From assembly GCF_004959855.1 (NCBI RefSeq), contig NZ_SPNT01000003.1:62001-126000 (forward strand): a DNA stretch of 64,000 nucleotides, written 5' to 3'. The position numbers were made by a program, and so were the translations under genes. Every line of letters starts with the position of its first letter. Positions within the stretch are counted from its first letter, which is position 1. This DNA comes from Nitratireductor sp. XY-223 (lineage in GTDB: Bacteria; Pseudomonadota; Alphaproteobacteria; Rhizobiales; Rhizobiaceae). The notes beneath the pieces are model-generated. The model was not told the DNA's origin. It did not search any database and was given only the letters and a program-made list of their open reading frames with translations. Below, piece by piece: positions 7,040-17,221 of this stretch.

Positions 7040-9406
7040 ATGGACGCCTACATGCCCAGCACGACACTGTTTGTCCTGCTGTTACCGTTCATTGCGGCTC
7101 TATTCGCTCCCGCGCTTACCCGGCTATTCAGGCACAATGCGGCATGGCTGCTTGCCATCGTGCCGGTCGTCATATTCTGGCATTTCGCCACCTTCCTTCC
7201 GGAAGTTTCGAACGGCGAGGTCGTCACCGGCGGCTATCAGTGGATACCGGCATTCCGGGTCAATTTTTCCTGGCTGGTCGACGGCCTTTCACTGACATTC
7301 GCGCTTCTCATCAGCGGCATCGGCATCCTCATCGTGCTCTACAGCGGCGGCTACCTGAAGGGACACGAACATCTCGGTCGGTTCTTTTCCTTCATCCTGA
7401 TGTTCATGGGCTCGATGCTCGGCCTGGTCATGTCGGACAGCTTCCTGATGTTCTTCGTGTTCTGGGAACTGACCTCGATCACCTCCTTCCTGCTGATCGG
7501 CTTCGACCACAAGCGGGAGGCCTCGCGCCGCGCTGCGCTCCAGGCCCTGGTGGTCACCGGCGGCGGCGGGCTGTTCCTGCTGGCGGGGCTGCTTCTGATC
7601 TGGAACGTAACCGGCATATCCGAAATGTCGCTGCTGTTGCGTTCGCACGGAGTCCTCGCGGACAGCCCGTTCTACGTGGCCATATTCATCCTCGTCCTCG
7701 GCGGCGCGTTCACCAAATCGGCCCAGTTTCCGCTGCATTTCTGGCTGCCGAACGCCATGGAGGCGCCGACGCCGGTATCGGCGTACCTGCATTCGGCCAC
7801 CATGGTCAAAGCCGGCGTCTACCTGCTGATGCGGCTTAACCCCGTGCTTGGCGGAACCGCCGCCTGGGAGACCGTATTGCCGATCTTTGGCGGTGCGACG
7901 CTGATCGTCGGAACGCTGCTCGCGGTCCGGCAGACCGATCTGAAGCTGATGCTCGCCTATACGACCGTTTCGTCGCTCGGCCTGCTCGTGATGCTGACCG
8001 GGTTCGGCAATGAAAAGGCGGTCGAGGCGGCGGTGCTGTATCTGGTGGCACACTCCATGTTCAAGGGCGCGCTCTTCATGGTCGCCGGCGGCATCGATCA
8101 CGAGGCCGGCTCGCGCGACATCACCAGGCTCGGCGGCCTGATGTCGGCGATGCCCATCACCTTTGCGGCCGCTTTCGCATCGGCATTTTCCATGGCCGGG
8201 CTGCCGCCGTTCTTCGGGTTCCTTGCCAAGGAGGAGATCTATGCCGGGCTGTGGCAGCCGGGGGCGTGGCCGCTGTTCCTCACCCTGGTTGCCATTGTCG
8301 GCAACGGACTGATGTTCGTCATCGGATTTGCCGTCGCGCTGAAGCCGTTCCTCGGCGAGAAGCCGCAAGGGCTCCGCGATGCGCATGACGGGCCCGTGCT
8401 GCTGTGGCTCGGGCCGGCGGTACTGGCCGTTGCAAGCCTGTTGACCGCGCTGTTCTCCGGCCTGACACACCGGCTGATCTCGATCCCGATGGCAACGGCC
8501 GTCGAGGGCGAACCGGTCTCGGTCTATATCTCGCTCATTCCGCATATCGGCATGCCGCTGCTGCTGTCCGGCATCACCATCGCTTTCGGCATCGTCGCCT
8601 ATCGCAATCTGGAGCGCATGCGGGCCGCGATGGCGGCGGCGCTTGCCGCAATCGGGTGGGGTCCCGACAGGGGCTTTGACCAGTTCATCCGTGGCACGGT
8701 CCGGCTGTCGTTTGCCGTGACCCGGGTCATCCAGACCGGGCGCATGGAATTCTACATGAAGGTGACGTTCCTGTTGCTGATCGTCGCCATTCTCGTGCCG
8801 ATGGTGCTCTTCGACGAACTGCCGGCCATGCCGCGCTGGCCGCAGGATATCTCCTTGTACGAGGCGAGCATCATGGCGATCGCCGCTGTCGGGCTGATCG
8901 CCGTCCTCTATGCCAGGGACCGCCTGACGGCGATCGTTTCGCTGGGCATCCAGGGCTTCGCCGTGGCGCTTCTCTTCATGCTCTTCGGGGCGCCGGACCT
9001 GTCGTTCACCCAGTTCATGGTCGAGACGCTGTCCGTCGTGATCCTGGCGCTGGCGATGACCAGGCTGCGGCTGACGCCGACGGACCACCGCCCGGTCGGC
9101 AAACTTGTCGGCGACATGGCCATCTCGATAGCCGGTGCAGGCGCTTTCCTGCTGCTGCTGCTCAAGGTGATCCAGCTGCCCTTCGACCTGACGCTTCCCG
9201 AATTCTTCACCCAGTACTCGCTGTCGATCGCCCACGGCAGGAACATCGTCAATGTCATCCTTGTCGATTTCCGCGGAACGGACACCTGGGGCGAGATCGC
9301 CGTTGTCATGGTTGCGGGCCTGGCAATTCTGTCGCTGATCCGCATCAGCGTGCGATCGTCGGCAAGGATCGCAGCCAACGACCCGACAGAAGAGGAGCGG
9401 CGGTAG
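7040..9406 (+). CDS. mrpA: Mrp Na+/H+ antiporter subunit A
   Basis: First gene of a complete seven-gene Mrp (Mnh/Pha) antiporter operon, which exports Na+ (K+ in some rhizobial Pha systems) in exchange for protons. The 788-residue, highly hydrophobic product resembles NuoL/NuoM: N-terminal motif [27 protein letters not shown] split across helices, [27 protein letters not shown] in the proton channel domain, then MbhD/MbhE-like helices in the last 170 residues. The track start at 6932 is too early; ATG 7040 has GGGAGAGAG upstream and begins directly with the first membrane helix. The stop is 2 nt before mrpB. Confidence 0.95.
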   Translation: MDAYMPSTTLFVLLLPFIAALFAPALTRLFRHNAAWLLAIVPVVIFWHFATFLPEVSNGEVVTGGYQWIPAFRVNFSWLVDGLSLTFALLISGIGILIVLYSGGYLKGHEHLGRFFSFILMFMGSMLGLVMSDSFLMFFVFWELTSITSFLLIGFDHKREASRRAALQALVVTGGGGLFLLAGLLLIWNVTGISEMSLLLRSHGVLADSPFYVAIFILVLGGAFTKSAQFPLHFWLPNAMEAPTPVSAYLHSATMVKAGVYLLMRLNPVLGGTAAWETVLPIFGGATLIVGTLLAVRQTDLKLMLAYTTVSSLGLLVMLTGFGNEKAVEAAVLYLVAHSMFKGALFMVAGGIDHEAGSRDITRLGGLMSAMPITFAAAFASAFSMAGLPPFFGFLAKEEIYAGLWQPGAWPLFLTLVAIVGNGLMFVIGFAVALKPFLGEKPQGLRDAHDGPVLLWLGPAVLAVASLLTALFSGLTHRLISIPMATAVEGEPVSVYISLIPHIGMPLLLSGITIAFGIVAYRNLERMRAAMAAALAAIGWGPDRGFDQFIRGTVRLSFAVTRVIQTGRMEFYMKVTFLLLIVAILVPMVLFDELPAMPRWPQDISLYEASIMAIAAVGLIAVLYARDRLTAIVSLGIQGFAVALLFMLFGAPDLSFTQFMVETLSVVILALAMTRLRLTPTDHRPVGKLVGDMAISIAGAGAFLLLLLKVIQLPFDLTLPEFFTQYSLSIAHGRNIVNVILVDFRGTDTWGEIAVVMVAGLAILSLIRISVRSSARIAANDPTEEERR

Positions 9407-9408
9407 TC

Positions 9409-9828
9409 ATGCGCACACTGATTTTCCGGACCGTCGCACCCTATCTGAGCAGCCTCATGGTGTTGTTTTCGGTATTTGTCCTGTTGCGCGGCCACAATGA
9501 ACCCGGCGGCGGCTTCATAGGCGGGCTGATCGCCGCCTCGGCCTTTGCCATATACGGCATTGCCTGCGGGGTGTCCCCGGTGCGGCGTGCACTCTATTTC
9601 CACCCGATGGGGATTTCAGGCGCCGGACTTCTGATGGCGTCCGTCGCCGGCCTGCTCTCGGTCTTTTCCGGCGTGCCGTTCATGACCGGCCTGTGGCTTT
9701 ACGTGCCGATCTTCAGGGAGGAGCTGGCCCTGTCGACGGTGCTGCTCTTCGACGTCGGTGTCTATTTTGTGGTGGTCGGCGCCATAACCTCCATCGCGCT
9801 TGCGCTGGAAGAAAGGGAGGGGGATTGA
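9409..9828 (+). CDS. mrpB: Mrp antiporter subunit B (MnhB domain)
   Basis: 139-residue membrane protein with four helices and the MnhB signature ([19 protein letters not shown]). It forms part of the Mrp membrane complex with MrpA. The start is 2 nt after the mrpA stop, preceded by GAGGAGCGG, and its stop overlaps the mrpC start, so the subunits are translationally coupled. Confidence 0.93.
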   Translation: MRTLIFRTVAPYLSSLMVLFSVFVLLRGHNEPGGGFIGGLIAASAFAIYGIACGVSPVRRALYFHPMGISGAGLLMASVAGLLSVFSGVPFMTGLWLYVPIFREELALSTVLLFDVGVYFVVVGAITSIALALEEREGD

Positions 9829-10205
9829 TGGAAGTTCCCATGGCCTTTCTGGTGGCCATCTTTTTTGCTGTGTCGATCTACCTGTTTCTGTCGAAGCACA
9901 TCATCCGGATTCTGCTGGGCGCCGCCATTTTGAGCAATGCCGTCAACCTGCTGATATTCACGTCGGGACGGCTGACCCGCGAGATCCCGCCGATTTTGTC
10001 CGCCGACGGCCCTGTGGAAGGCGTCCTGACCGCCAATCCGCTGCCGCAGGCGCTGATCCTGACGGCGATCGTCATCGCCTTTTCGTTTTTCGCATTTCTG
10101 CTGGTGCTCGCTTACCGCGCCTATCAGGAACTTGATACGGACGACACCGAGGAAATGCGGTTCGCCGAGCCTGAAGAGCAGAAGCTTCCGCCGCTGGGAT
10201 ACTGA
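9828..10205 (+). CDS. mrpC: Mrp antiporter subunit C (NuoK-like)
   Basis: 125 residues, three helices, homologous to complex I subunit NuoK (HIIRILLGAAILSNAVNLLIF and LPQALILTAIVIAFS). The ORF track extends upstream, but ATG 9828 overlaps the mrpB stop (TGATG) and follows GAGGGGGAT, which decides the start. Confidence 0.93.
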   Translation: MEVPMAFLVAIFFAVSIYLFLSKHIIRILLGAAILSNAVNLLIFTSGRLTREIPPILSADGPVEGVLTANPLPQALILTAIVIAFSFFAFLLVLAYRAYQELDTDDTEEMRFAEPEEQKLPPLGY

Positions 10206-10210
10206 CAAGA

Positions 10211-11782
10211 ATGGCAACGTCCGACAAAGAACCCGTCGATTTGTCCGTGGCCATGGTCACCGATCCCGCGCCGCTGGCCGATTGGCTGGTCATTGCGCCG
10301 CTGGTGTTCGGCATGATCGTCGGCTCACTGCTGCTGATGGTGCGCAAGGACACGCGCCTGCAGCCCTACATCGCGATACCGGGGCTTGTCGTGCTGGTGG
10401 TCATCGCAGCGGCCCTGCTCGCGCATGTCGTCATCAGCGGGCCGGTGACCATGACAATGGGGCGCTGGCTGCCGCCCTTCGGCATTTCGTTCACGGTCGA
10501 CATCCTCGGAGCGCTGCTGACGCTCACAGCCGCAATTGCGGCGCTCGCCGGCGGGATTTACGGTGCCGGCGATGTCAACAACAGCGGCCGGCGATACGGT
10601 TTTTATCCGTTCCTTTTTCTGATGATGGTCGGCGTCAGCGGCGCCTTCCTGACTGGCGACATCTTCAATCTCTACGTCTGGTTCGAGGTGCTTCTCATTG
10701 CCTCGTTCGGGCTTCTGATCCTCGGTTCGGAACGCGGTCAGATCGACGGCGCAACCAAATACGCCTTTCTCAACCTGGTCGCGACCACCTTCTTTCTGAT
10801 CGCCACCGGTTACCTCTACGGAATATTCGGCACCCTCAACATGGCCGATATCGCCATCAAGGCAAAAACCATGGAGGAGAAGGCGCCGCTGGTAACGCTG
10901 CTCAGCCTTTACTTCCTGGCGTTCGGCATGAAGGCCGCGGCCTTCCCGGTCAATTTCTGGCTGCCGGCCTCCTATCACACGCCGCGGGTCGTGGTATCGG
11001 CGCTGTTTGCCGGCCTTCTGACCAAGGTCGGTGTCTATGCATTCATGCGCGTTGCATTCGTGCTGTTTCCGGCCGAGCGGGACATCCTCGGCTGGGTCAT
11101 CGCCTCGATCGCCGCCGTGACAATGATCCTTGGCGCCATGGGCGCGCTTGCACAGACGGATTTCAGGAGGCTTCTCGGCTATCTTGTTATTTCGGGGATC
11201 GGCATCATGTTCGCGGGCATCGCGCTCGCCAGTCCCGACGGCGTCTCCGCAACCATATTCTACGCGGTGCATTCGATGATCGTCATGACCGCGCTTTATC
11301 TTGCTTCGGGACTTGCCGCCCGGGCCAGCGGCGGATTTTCAATTGCCGGCTCCGGTGGCATCTACACGACGCACCCGTTCCTGGCGGCCGTGACGCTGAT
11401 CCTGTTCTTCGCGGTTTCCGGCCTTCCGCCGTTTTCCGGCCTGTGGCCGAAAGTGATCCTGGTGAAGGCGTCGCTGGATGTCGGTGCCTGGTGGCTAGCC
11501 GGGGCGGTGTTGCTGTCCGGTTTCCTGACGACGATTGCCGTCGGACGGGTCTGGGTCCTGTCCTATTGGCGCCCCGCACCGGCCGGGACAGGGGATGAGC
11601 AGGACGCGGAAAATCTCAACCCGCTCATCGACTACGCGCCGCTCGTATTGCTGACCGCCATTGTCGTCGCGCTCGGCGTGTTCCCGCAGCAGGTCCTTGA
11701 ACTGTCGCAGACCGGAACAGAGCAACTGCTGAATCCAATCGACTATATCCGTTCGGTATTTCCGTCGGGAGGCGAGCAATGA
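10211..11782 (+). CDS. mrpD: Mrp antiporter subunit D (NuoN/NuoM-like)
   Basis: 523 residues, about 14 membrane helices, proton antiporter family of complex I (FEVLLIASFGLLILGSE, FGMKAAAFPVNFWLPASYHTP). With MrpA it forms the ion-translocating part. The last four bases overlap the first of mrpE (ATGA). The N-terminal 20 residues before the first helix are hydrophilic, so a slightly later start is possible, but ATG 10211 lies 5 nt after the mrpC stop. Confidence 0.94.
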   Translation: MATSDKEPVDLSVAMVTDPAPLADWLVIAPLVFGMIVGSLLLMVRKDTRLQPYIAIPGLVVLVVIAAALLAHVVISGPVTMTMGRWLPPFGISFTVDILGALLTLTAAIAALAGGIYGAGDVNNSGRRYGFYPFLFLMMVGVSGAFLTGDIFNLYVWFEVLLIASFGLLILGSERGQIDGATKYAFLNLVATTFFLIATGYLYGIFGTLNMADIAIKAKTMEEKAPLVTLLSLYFLAFGMKAAAFPVNFWLPASYHTPRVVVSALFAGLLTKVGVYAFMRVAFVLFPAERDILGWVIASIAAVTMILGAMGALAQTDFRRLLGYLVISGIGIMFAGIALASPDGVSATIFYAVHSMIVMTALYLASGLAARASGGFSIAGSGGIYTTHPFLAAVTLILFFAVSGLPPFSGLWPKVILVKASLDVGAWWLAGAVLLSGFLTTIAVGRVWVLSYWRPAPAGTGDEQDAENLNPLIDYAPLVLLTAIVVALGVFPQQVLELSQTGTEQLLNPIDYIRSVFPSGGEQ

Positions 11783-12252
11783 GATTGTTTTTGATCAACG
11801 TGCTGCTGGCGCTGGTCTGGGCGGCGGTCACCGGATTTTACAGCTTCCTCAATCTTGCCTTCGGTTTCCTGCTCGGCGCGGCCGTGCTTTATCTCATCCG
11901 AGAGCAGGTCGGTTCCGTCGGCTATTTCTCGCGTGCCGGGCGCATCGTCAGGCTGATTCTCCTGTTCCTCTACGAGCTCGTCATGTCGGCAATCCGCGTG
12001 GCGATCACCGTCCTGAGCCCGAACATGAACATCAAGCCGGGGATCTTCGCCTACCGGCTCAAGGTCGACCGGGATTTCGAGATCACGCTGCTTGCGAACA
12101 TGATCACCCTCACGCCCGGTACGCTCTCGGTGGACGTTTCCGACGACAAGAAGTTTCTTTACGTTCACGCGATTGACTGCTCTGACCCGGACGCGACCCG
12201 AAAGGGGATCGCGGACGGCTTCGAGCGCAGGATCCTGGAGGCATTCCGATGA
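11779..12252 (+). CDS. mrpE: Mrp antiporter subunit E
   Basis: 157 residues: two or three N-terminal helices, then a soluble tail with the MrpE pattern [31 protein letters not shown] precedes the ATG, which overlaps the mrpD stop; its own stop overlaps the start of mrpF. Confidence 0.93.
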   Translation: MRLFLINVLLALVWAAVTGFYSFLNLAFGFLLGAAVLYLIREQVGSVGYFSRAGRIVRLILLFLYELVMSAIRVAITVLSPNMNIKPGIFAYRLKVDRDFEITLLANMITLTPGTLSVDVSDDKKFLYVHAIDCSDPDATRKGIADGFERRILEAFR

Positions 12253-12587
12253 CGGACGCAGCGACACTCGTTGACTGGGCCGTGCAGCTTTCCCTTGCCC
12301 TGCTGTGTCTTTCCTTTGCGGTTACCGTCTATCGCGTAATCCGCGGCCCGACCCTTCCGGATCGCATCCTGGCGCTGGATATGCTGGTGGCCACCGCCAT
12401 CGGGTTTATCGCCGTGATCGGCATCAAGACCGGCTACACGCTTTATGTCGACATCGCGATTGCCCTGGGGCTCGTCGGCTTTCTGGCGACGGTCGCGTTT
12501 TCGCGGTTCATCCTGGCGCGCGGGCCCGTGCAGGGGGACGACGGCGGTGTGGAGACCGCCCGGGAAGGGAACAGCGCCAATGAGTAG
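12249..12587 (+). CDS. mrpF: Mrp antiporter subunit F
   Basis: 112 residues, three helices, with the MrpF/PhaF core [29 protein letters not shown] precedes the ATG. The gene overlaps mrpE by 4 nt and mrpG by 8 nt. Confidence 0.92.
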   Translation: MTDAATLVDWAVQLSLALLCLSFAVTVYRVIRGPTLPDRILALDMLVATAIGFIAVIGIKTGYTLYVDIAIALGLVGFLATVAFSRFILARGPVQGDDGGVETAREGNSANE

Positions 12588-12936
12588 TTTTGTCGCGATA
12601 CTGATTGCGTTGATGATCGTCATCGGATCCGGCTTCACCCTGGTGGCTGCCTTGGGACTTCTGCGGTTTCCCGATGTCTACACGCGCATGCACGCAGCCT
12701 CGAAAGCCGGAACGCTTGGATCCGGCGTCGTCCTCATCGCCCTCGGCATCGAGGCCGGCGACACCGGCACGCTGACGCGTGCGCTGGCGGGCGTTTGCTT
12801 CTTCCTCCTGACGGCGCCGATCTCCGCGCACCTTCTCGCGAAGGCCTCCTACGCCGTCGGCTATCCTTTGAGTGACCAGTCCGTGGTCGACGAAATGCCG
12901 AAGTCCGGAGACGGCGCGAATAGTGAGTCCCGGTAA
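12580..12936 (+). CDS. mrpG: Mrp antiporter subunit G
   Basis: 118 residues with three helices and the MrpG motif [23 protein letters not shown]. The track ORF begins at 12445, but ATG 12580 overlaps the mrpF stop and begins right at the first helix. Last gene of the operon; no clear terminator follows, only a weak GGCAG/CTGCC hairpin near 12956. Confidence 0.93.
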   Translation: MSSFVAILIALMIVIGSGFTLVAALGLLRFPDVYTRMHAASKAGTLGSGVVLIALGIEAGDTGTLTRALAGVCFFLLTAPISAHLLAKASYAVGYPLSDQSVVDEMPKSGDGANSESR

Positions 12937-13189
12937 TACTGCACAAATTCAACAGGCAGCGTAAACTGCCGGGTTAGACTTGTTTTTCGTGAGTTTTAGT
13001 AGGCAAAAAGCAACCGAAAGGAAAAAAGGGTCTAATTACTCAAACTTTTTAGTTTAAAATGTAATTGATTAATGATATCAGCGCTTCGGGTGACAAAAAA
13101 AAGAGTGTCGAATAGACGCCTACAGGCAACACCAAAACAGGATGGGATTTTGGTACGATGACAACTTGAAATCATTTGAGGCGCGAAAA
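12937..13189 (+). promoter_or_regulatory. AT-rich leader region of the MucR-like regulator
   Basis: About 250 nt without a gene, much more AT-rich than the surroundings, with poly-A runs and T-rich tracts. MucR/Ros proteins bind AT-rich DNA and usually repress their own promoter, so autoregulation here is plausible. No precise promoter can be assigned. Confidence 0.4.
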
Positions 13190-13612
13190 ATGAGTGAAGC
13201 AATCGAAAATACCAGAGACGACTTGCTTGCCGAACTGACTGCAGAAGTTGTTGCAGCATATGTCAGCAACAATGTGGTCCAGACCAGCGATCTTCCGGGA
13301 CTGATCGCAAATGTACACTCCGCTCTGGGATCAACGACCGCCGCAGAAGCGGCTCCCGCGGAAAAACCCAAGCCCGCTGTCCCCATCCGCAAATCCGTTC
13401 AGCACGACTACATCATCTGCCTTGAGGACGGGATGAAGTTCAAGTCGCTGAAGCGGCATCTGATGACCTATCACGGTTTGACGCCGGAAGAGTACCGGGA
13501 GAAATGGGGCCTGCCTGCCGATTACCCCATGGTGGCGCCGGCCTATGCCGAAGCGCGCTCCCGATTGGCGAAGGAAATGGGCCTCGGCCAGAAACGCAAG
13601 AACAGCGAATAG
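13190..13612 (+). CDS. MucR/Ros family zinc-finger transcriptional regulator
   Basis: 140 residues, typical MucR length. An N-terminal oligomerisation region is followed by the prokaryotic C2H2-like finger: [19 protein letters not shown] keeps the Cys, Asp and two His ligands of Ros. The tail [25 protein letters not shown] is the family hallmark. MucR proteins are H-NS-like global regulators of exopolysaccharide, motility and cell-cycle genes. The track start at 13142 adds 16 residues; ATG 13190 (MSEAIENT) fits the family. A strong hairpin terminator follows at 13660. MucR or a paralogue cannot be told apart here. Confidence 0.92.
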   Translation: MSEAIENTRDDLLAELTAEVVAAYVSNNVVQTSDLPGLIANVHSALGSTTAAEAAPAEKPKPAVPIRKSVQHDYIICLEDGMKFKSLKRHLMTYHGLTPEEYREKWGLPADYPMVAPAYAEARSRLAKEMGLGQKRKNSE

Positions 13613-13659
13613 GCGACAGGACCGTTTCGAGGCCCGGCGTTACCTGTAGGGCAGAACAA

Positions 13660-13690
13660 AAAACGGGCACTGGGGTGCAGTGCCCGTTTT
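13660..13690. terminator. Strong bidirectional terminator
   Basis: A perfect 13-bp stem, AAAACGGGCACTG / CAGTGCCCGTTTT, with a 5-nt loop. A-run and T-run on the two sides allow it to end both the MucR-like gene (plus) and the DUF1761 gene (minus). Confidence 0.9.
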
Positions 13691-13732
13691 GGATTCCGGG
13701 GCCGCTCTTGAACGGCGCCAACTCGCTCTAGA

Positions 13733-14119
13733 CTACAGAATACCCTGGATAATGATCATCACGATAACGCTGCCGATCAGGTACCCGCCATCGGTCAGGC
13801 GCGCATAGGCGCTGTTCTTTCGGAACATGCCGCCCGAATAGGCCAGGACGGCGAACGCGATGGTGCCGAGAAGGACGGTGAACAGCGCATTGGCGGCAGC
13901 GGTGACGCCGACGAACCAACTCAGCAGGAGCAGTCCCACGATCTGGCTCACCATGGCGCCGACGGGCATTTCACTCGCCGTGCCCATTTCGACGCCGACG
14001 CCTTCGGCCCATTTCGGTCCGAAGAGCATTGGCGAATACCACAGCCAGCCGAGCAGAAACGATACGACCGCGCCGATGACAACGGCAATCCAGTTTACGT
14101 TGCCTGCGATCTCTTCCAT
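13733..14119 (-). CDS. DUF1761 family membrane protein
   Basis: 128 residues with four hydrophobic helices. The N-terminal pattern NWIAVVIGAVVSFLLGWLWYSP with FGPKWAEG is typical of DUF1761, a family of small inner-membrane proteins of unknown function. The track start at 14158 is a TTG; ATG 14119 with GGGGAA upstream is preferred. An 11-bp-arm palindrome lies 34 nt further upstream, suggesting a dedicated repressor or activator. The neighbouring sufE gene is co-directional and 126 nt upstream. Confidence 0.8.
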   Translation of the reverse strand: MEEIAGNVNWIAVVIGAVVSFLLGWLWYSPMLFGPKWAEGVGVEMGTASEMPVGAMVSQIVGLLLLSWFVGVTAAANALFTVLLGTIAFAVLAYSGGMFRKNSAYARLTDGGYLIGSVIVMIIIQGIL

Positions 14120-14152
14120 GACATTGATTCCCCGTATTGTTTCTAGAACGGC

Positions 14153-14180
14153 CTTCAATTAACACAATTGTTAATTGAAG
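14153..14180 (-). promoter_or_regulatory. 28-bp palindrome upstream of the DUF1761 gene
   Basis: Perfect arms CTTCAATTAAC and GTTAATTGAAG are separated by 6 nt (ACAATT). The very AT-rich, long symmetry between sufE and the DUF1761 gene looks like an operator for a dimeric regulator (MarR, TetR or ArsR type), not a terminator, because no T-run follows a GC stem. The regulator is not obvious in the window. Confidence 0.55.
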
Positions 14181-14244
14181 TACAATCCGGGCCGTGACCG
14201 CCGATATAGGGGAAACTTCAGTCGGTTGGACTGGTACGGCGGCG

Positions 14245-14682
14245 TTACGGGACCGCGGAGCGCTCCAGCGATGCCTTGGCTTCGCTCTTGATTCGCGCGA
14301 CCAGGGACCTCAGGCCGTTTGCGCGCTGCGGCGTCAGGTGCTCGATGAGTCCGAGTTTCGAAAACAGGGCGCCTTCGTCGAATGCGATGATCTCGGACGC
14401 CTTTTTTCCCGAGCAGGCCGCGAGCATGATCGCCACGAGACCGCGAACGATATGCGCATCCGAATCACCGATAAAGAACAGCACGGGATCCTGCGGATCC
14501 GAGGCGTCGATCCTGTAGACCAGCCACACCTGGCTGACGCAGCCCTGTACCTTGCTGGCTTCGGTCTTGTCCGATTCCGGCATGTGTTCGAGCGTCCGGC
14601 CGAGTTCGATCACATAGCGATAGCGGTCCTCCCAATCGTCGAGGAACTCGAAATCGTCGATGATCTGCTGCAACGAAGCCAT
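14245..14682 (-). CDS. sufE: Cysteine desulfuration protein SufE
   Basis: 145 residues. SufE accepts persulfide sulfur from the cysteine desulfurase SufS and passes it on for Fe-S cluster assembly. The sulfur-accepting cysteine is in KVQGCVSQVWL, and the family segments DDWEDRYRYVIELGR and SDAHIVRGLVAIML are present. ATG 14682 is preferred over the TTG at 14694. The rest of the Suf operon is not in the window; SufE is often encoded apart from it in Rhizobiales. Confidence 0.93.
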   Translation of the reverse strand: MASLQQIIDDFEFLDDWEDRYRYVIELGRTLEHMPESDKTEASKVQGCVSQVWLVYRIDASDPQDPVLFFIGDSDAHIVRGLVAIMLAACSGKKASEIIAFDEGALFSKLGLIEHLTPQRANGLRSLVARIKSEAKASLERSAVP

Positions 14683-14829
14683 GTGCTGATTCAATCCGTC
14701 TCGTCAAACCGCGTACCGTGAATCCGCCGCCGTTCGGGCCGCGCGGCGAATTCAACTTCGCATATAGGCAAATTGGCGGGACAAAGCACGAAAAAAGAAC
14801 CTGCCGGCCGATCCCGACAGTATGTTGCT

Positions 14830-15105
14830 CTAGTCGCGCGCAGCCGCGATAAGGGCCGCTTCGCTGCGCAGCAACTGGGCTATTTCGTCGTCTTCGAACC
14901 TGGCGGCCAGCAGTTCTTCCGCGCCGGCCCTGCACAGTTCGGGATCGCGTTGGCATATCCGCTGGATTTTGGCCGCGAGTTCGCGCAGTTCGGCGGCGGA
15001 CCGCGCCGAGCGATCGCCGACCGGAACCGCATTGTCGCTTGCGTTGCCCGGCAGAAACAGCAGCACGACGCCGAACCAGAACAGAGTTTTGACCATAAAC
15101 CGCAT
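14830..15105 (-). CDS. DUF5330-like small exported or membrane-anchored protein
   Basis: A protein of about 91 residues with one N-terminal hydrophobic segment (KTLFWFGVVLLFLPG) and a charged helical remainder containing CQRDPELC, which has two cysteines. The pattern fits DUF5330, a Rhizobiales family of unknown function. The track start at 15174 adds an unlikely arginine-rich stretch; ATG 15105 or ATG 15096 puts the hydrophobic helix at the N-terminus. It is divergent from the histidine kinase gene. Confidence 0.6.
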   Translation of the reverse strand: MRFMVKTLFWFGVVLLFLPGNASDNAVPVGDRSARSAAELRELAAKIQRICQRDPELCRAGAEELLAARFEDDEIAQLLRSEAALIAAARD

Positions 15106-15373
15106 TCGAAACCCCGGATCGCTCTGCCGGATCCTCCCGCCGCGATCCTCGAACCGGCCGCCGCATTGCGACATCTGAACCCATATTGATGAAGATTGTG
15201 TTTCAGCGGCCGGTTACGGGGCGTTAACCACAATCATCAAAGGTGGGTCCCCCAGACGCCAAGTGACCGGAAATTCCTTTGTTTTGGCGCGTTCGCCCGT
15301 CCGTTTTATCCATTCCTTAAGCAGCATTTGTCATTTTGAGCCTGCCAGAACAACAAGCGTATTGAGTACAAAA

Positions 15374-17221
15374 GTGGCCATCAGGGTGAAGCATTTTTTA
15401 TCATCGGGACTCGGAACGGCCGGCAACCGCCGGGTGGCCAATTGGGTGCACCGCGATATCGTCGATGAAGGCGAGCGGCACATCCAGTCGCGGCTGATTG
15501 CCCTGCTGCTGATATCCGGCATCATCCTGGCGTCCGTATTCCCGTTCACGCTCATTCCCTCGTTCGGTGCCCGCGCGATCGCCGCGCCCGTTCTGGCTCT
15601 TTCGGCGGCTTCCCTGGCATTGTCCGGAATGCTTATGCAGACCGGTCGCCGGCAGGGCATCGAGATTGTCACCCTGGCGCTCGGTGCGACGGCCCTGACG
15701 GCCGTCGCCGTCGCGACTGGCGGATTCGCCTCGGCCGTGTTGCCGCTGGTGCTGCTTTTTCCCGCCGAGGCATACCGCATACGGCAGGACCGCAGTTCCC
15801 TGCAGGCTGGATTTGGCGCCGGTGCCGCGGTGCTGGTCGCCATCGCTGCAGCACAGGTCTTCCTTCCTCTTGCCGGATCGCCGCGAGACAGCGGGGCCGA
15901 TATCGCTTCGGTCGCGGTGGTCGTGGCGCTTGGCATCTACGGTCTGCTGTTCGCCTACGGGTTGAGGCGTCGTCGGGCGGGCGTCTCGAAGCCGGTGGAT
16001 ACGGGCGGCAAGGACCGTGACGACCTGCTCCGCAGGCTTCCCGGTCTTGTCACACTTCACAACACACGTGGAGATGTGGTGTCGGTTGCCGGAGCCGGTG
16101 CGGCTGAGATGCTGGAGCAGGTCGGCGATGTCATCGGCCGCGGCCTGATCGAGCATATGCACGTCTCCGACCGCATAAGGTTCCTGCAGGCGGTGGATGA
16201 TCTGCGCACCGGGTGTGCGGTGAAATCCATCACGGTTCGCCTGCGCAAGGGCGCCGACAATTCGAAGCAGGACCAGTTCCTGCACCTGTCGATGCAGCTC
16301 GTTGCGGATCACAGGGACGGAAGCTTCCAGGGATTTCTCGCCCAGGCTTCCGACATCAGCGAACATTTCAGGCTGCAGCGGGCCTACGCCAGGAAGGCAG
16401 AGGAAGCCGAAGCGGCAAACGAGGCAAAGACCCGTTTTCTCGCTGCAGTCAGTCATGAGCTTCGCACGCCGCTCAACGCGATCTTGGGATTTTCCGATTT
16501 TCTTTCGGGTGAATATCTGGGCGACAGCCTGAGCAACGAACAGCGCGAATATGTCGGCCTGATCAGCGAATCCGGAAAGCATTTGCTGTCCGTCATCAAT
16601 TCGATGCTCGACCTGAGCAAGATCGAGGCCGGCCGGTACGAGCTGAATCTCGAGACGTTCAACGTCAAGGAGGCCGTCGATACCTGCGAGGCGATGCTTG
16701 CACAGCAGGCGCAGGAAAAGGGTGTCGTCCTGAACGCGCGTGTCGCCAAGGGCCGCCGCAAGATCACCGCGTGCCGCCGGGCACTGCAGCAGATCCTGAT
16801 CAACCTGATGGCCAATGCCATCAAGTTCACCGACCAGGGGGGCGTGGTCACCGTTGATGCCTCCGAAAAGGAAGGCTGGGTGGAATTGTCGGTGTCCGAC
16901 ACCGGAATCGGCATCGCGCAGGAAGACCTGCACAGGATCGGCGCGCCGTTCGTTCAGGTCGAGAACCACTACGACCGCCAGTATGAAGGCACGGGTCTCG
17001 GCCTCAGCCTGGTGAAAGGCCTTGTCGCCCTGCATGGCGGACAATTCGCGATCGACAGTGTTGTCGACACCGGCACCACCGTGACGGTCAAGCTTCCCGT
17101 TGGCGGACCTGAGCGCCCGGACGGCGCGACCCAGGACAACGCCGTTGAATTCCCGCCGCGTCTGACAGGCAGTGAGAACAAGACAATGGAGACTATGCAT
17201 GACCAGGCGAAAACGGCCTGA
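15374..17221 (+). CDS. DivJ/PleC-class sensor histidine kinase
   Basis: The N-terminal 200 residues hold about six membrane helices. A PAS-like region follows (about 245-350), then HisKA with the phosphorylated His in AVSHELRTPLNAILGFSDFL and a HATPase domain (NLMANAIKFT, DTGIGIAQEDL, GTGLGLSLVKGLVALHGG). The kinase core resembles DivJ/PleC kinases that act on the cell-fate regulator DivK in alphaproteobacteria; the assignment to DivJ itself is inference. The start is uncertain: the track uses GTG 15263, while GTG 15374 or 15386 lies closer to the conserved part and none has a strong ribosome site. The 3' end overlaps the next gene by 23 nt. Confidence 0.75.
   Translation: MAIRVKHFLSSGLGTAGNRRVANWVHRDIVDEGERHIQSRLIALLLISGIILASVFPFTLIPSFGARAIAAPVLALSAASLALSGMLMQTGRRQGIEIVTLALGATALTAVAVATGGFASAVLPLVLLFPAEAYRIRQDRSSLQAGFGAGAAVLVAIAAAQVFLPLAGSPRDSGADIASVAVVVALGIYGLLFAYGLRRRRAGVSKPVDTGGKDRDDLLRRLPGLVTLHNTRGDVVSVAGAGAAEMLEQVGDVIGRGLIEHMHVSDRIRFLQAVDDLRTGCAVKSITVRLRKGADNSKQDQFLHLSMQLVADHRDGSFQGFLAQASDISEHFRLQRAYARKAEEAEAANEAKTRFLAAVSHELRTPLNAILGFSDFLSGEYLGDSLSNEQREYVGLISESGKHLLSVINSMLDLSKIEAGRYELNLETFNVKEAVDTCEAMLAQQAQEKGVVLNARVAKGRRKITACRRALQQILINLMANAIKFTDQGGVVTVDASEKEGWVELSVSDTGIGIAQEDLHRIGAPFVQVENHYDRQYEGTGLGLSLVKGLVALHGGQFAIDSVVDTGTTVTVKLPVGGPERPDGATQDNAVEFPPRLTGSENKTMETMHDQAKTA

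Noticed and set aside
7289-9235. Minus-strand ORF of 648 aa
   Set aside because: Antisense of mrpA; rich in Asp, Glu, Arg and Gln as expected from reversing hydrophobic codons in GC-rich DNA.
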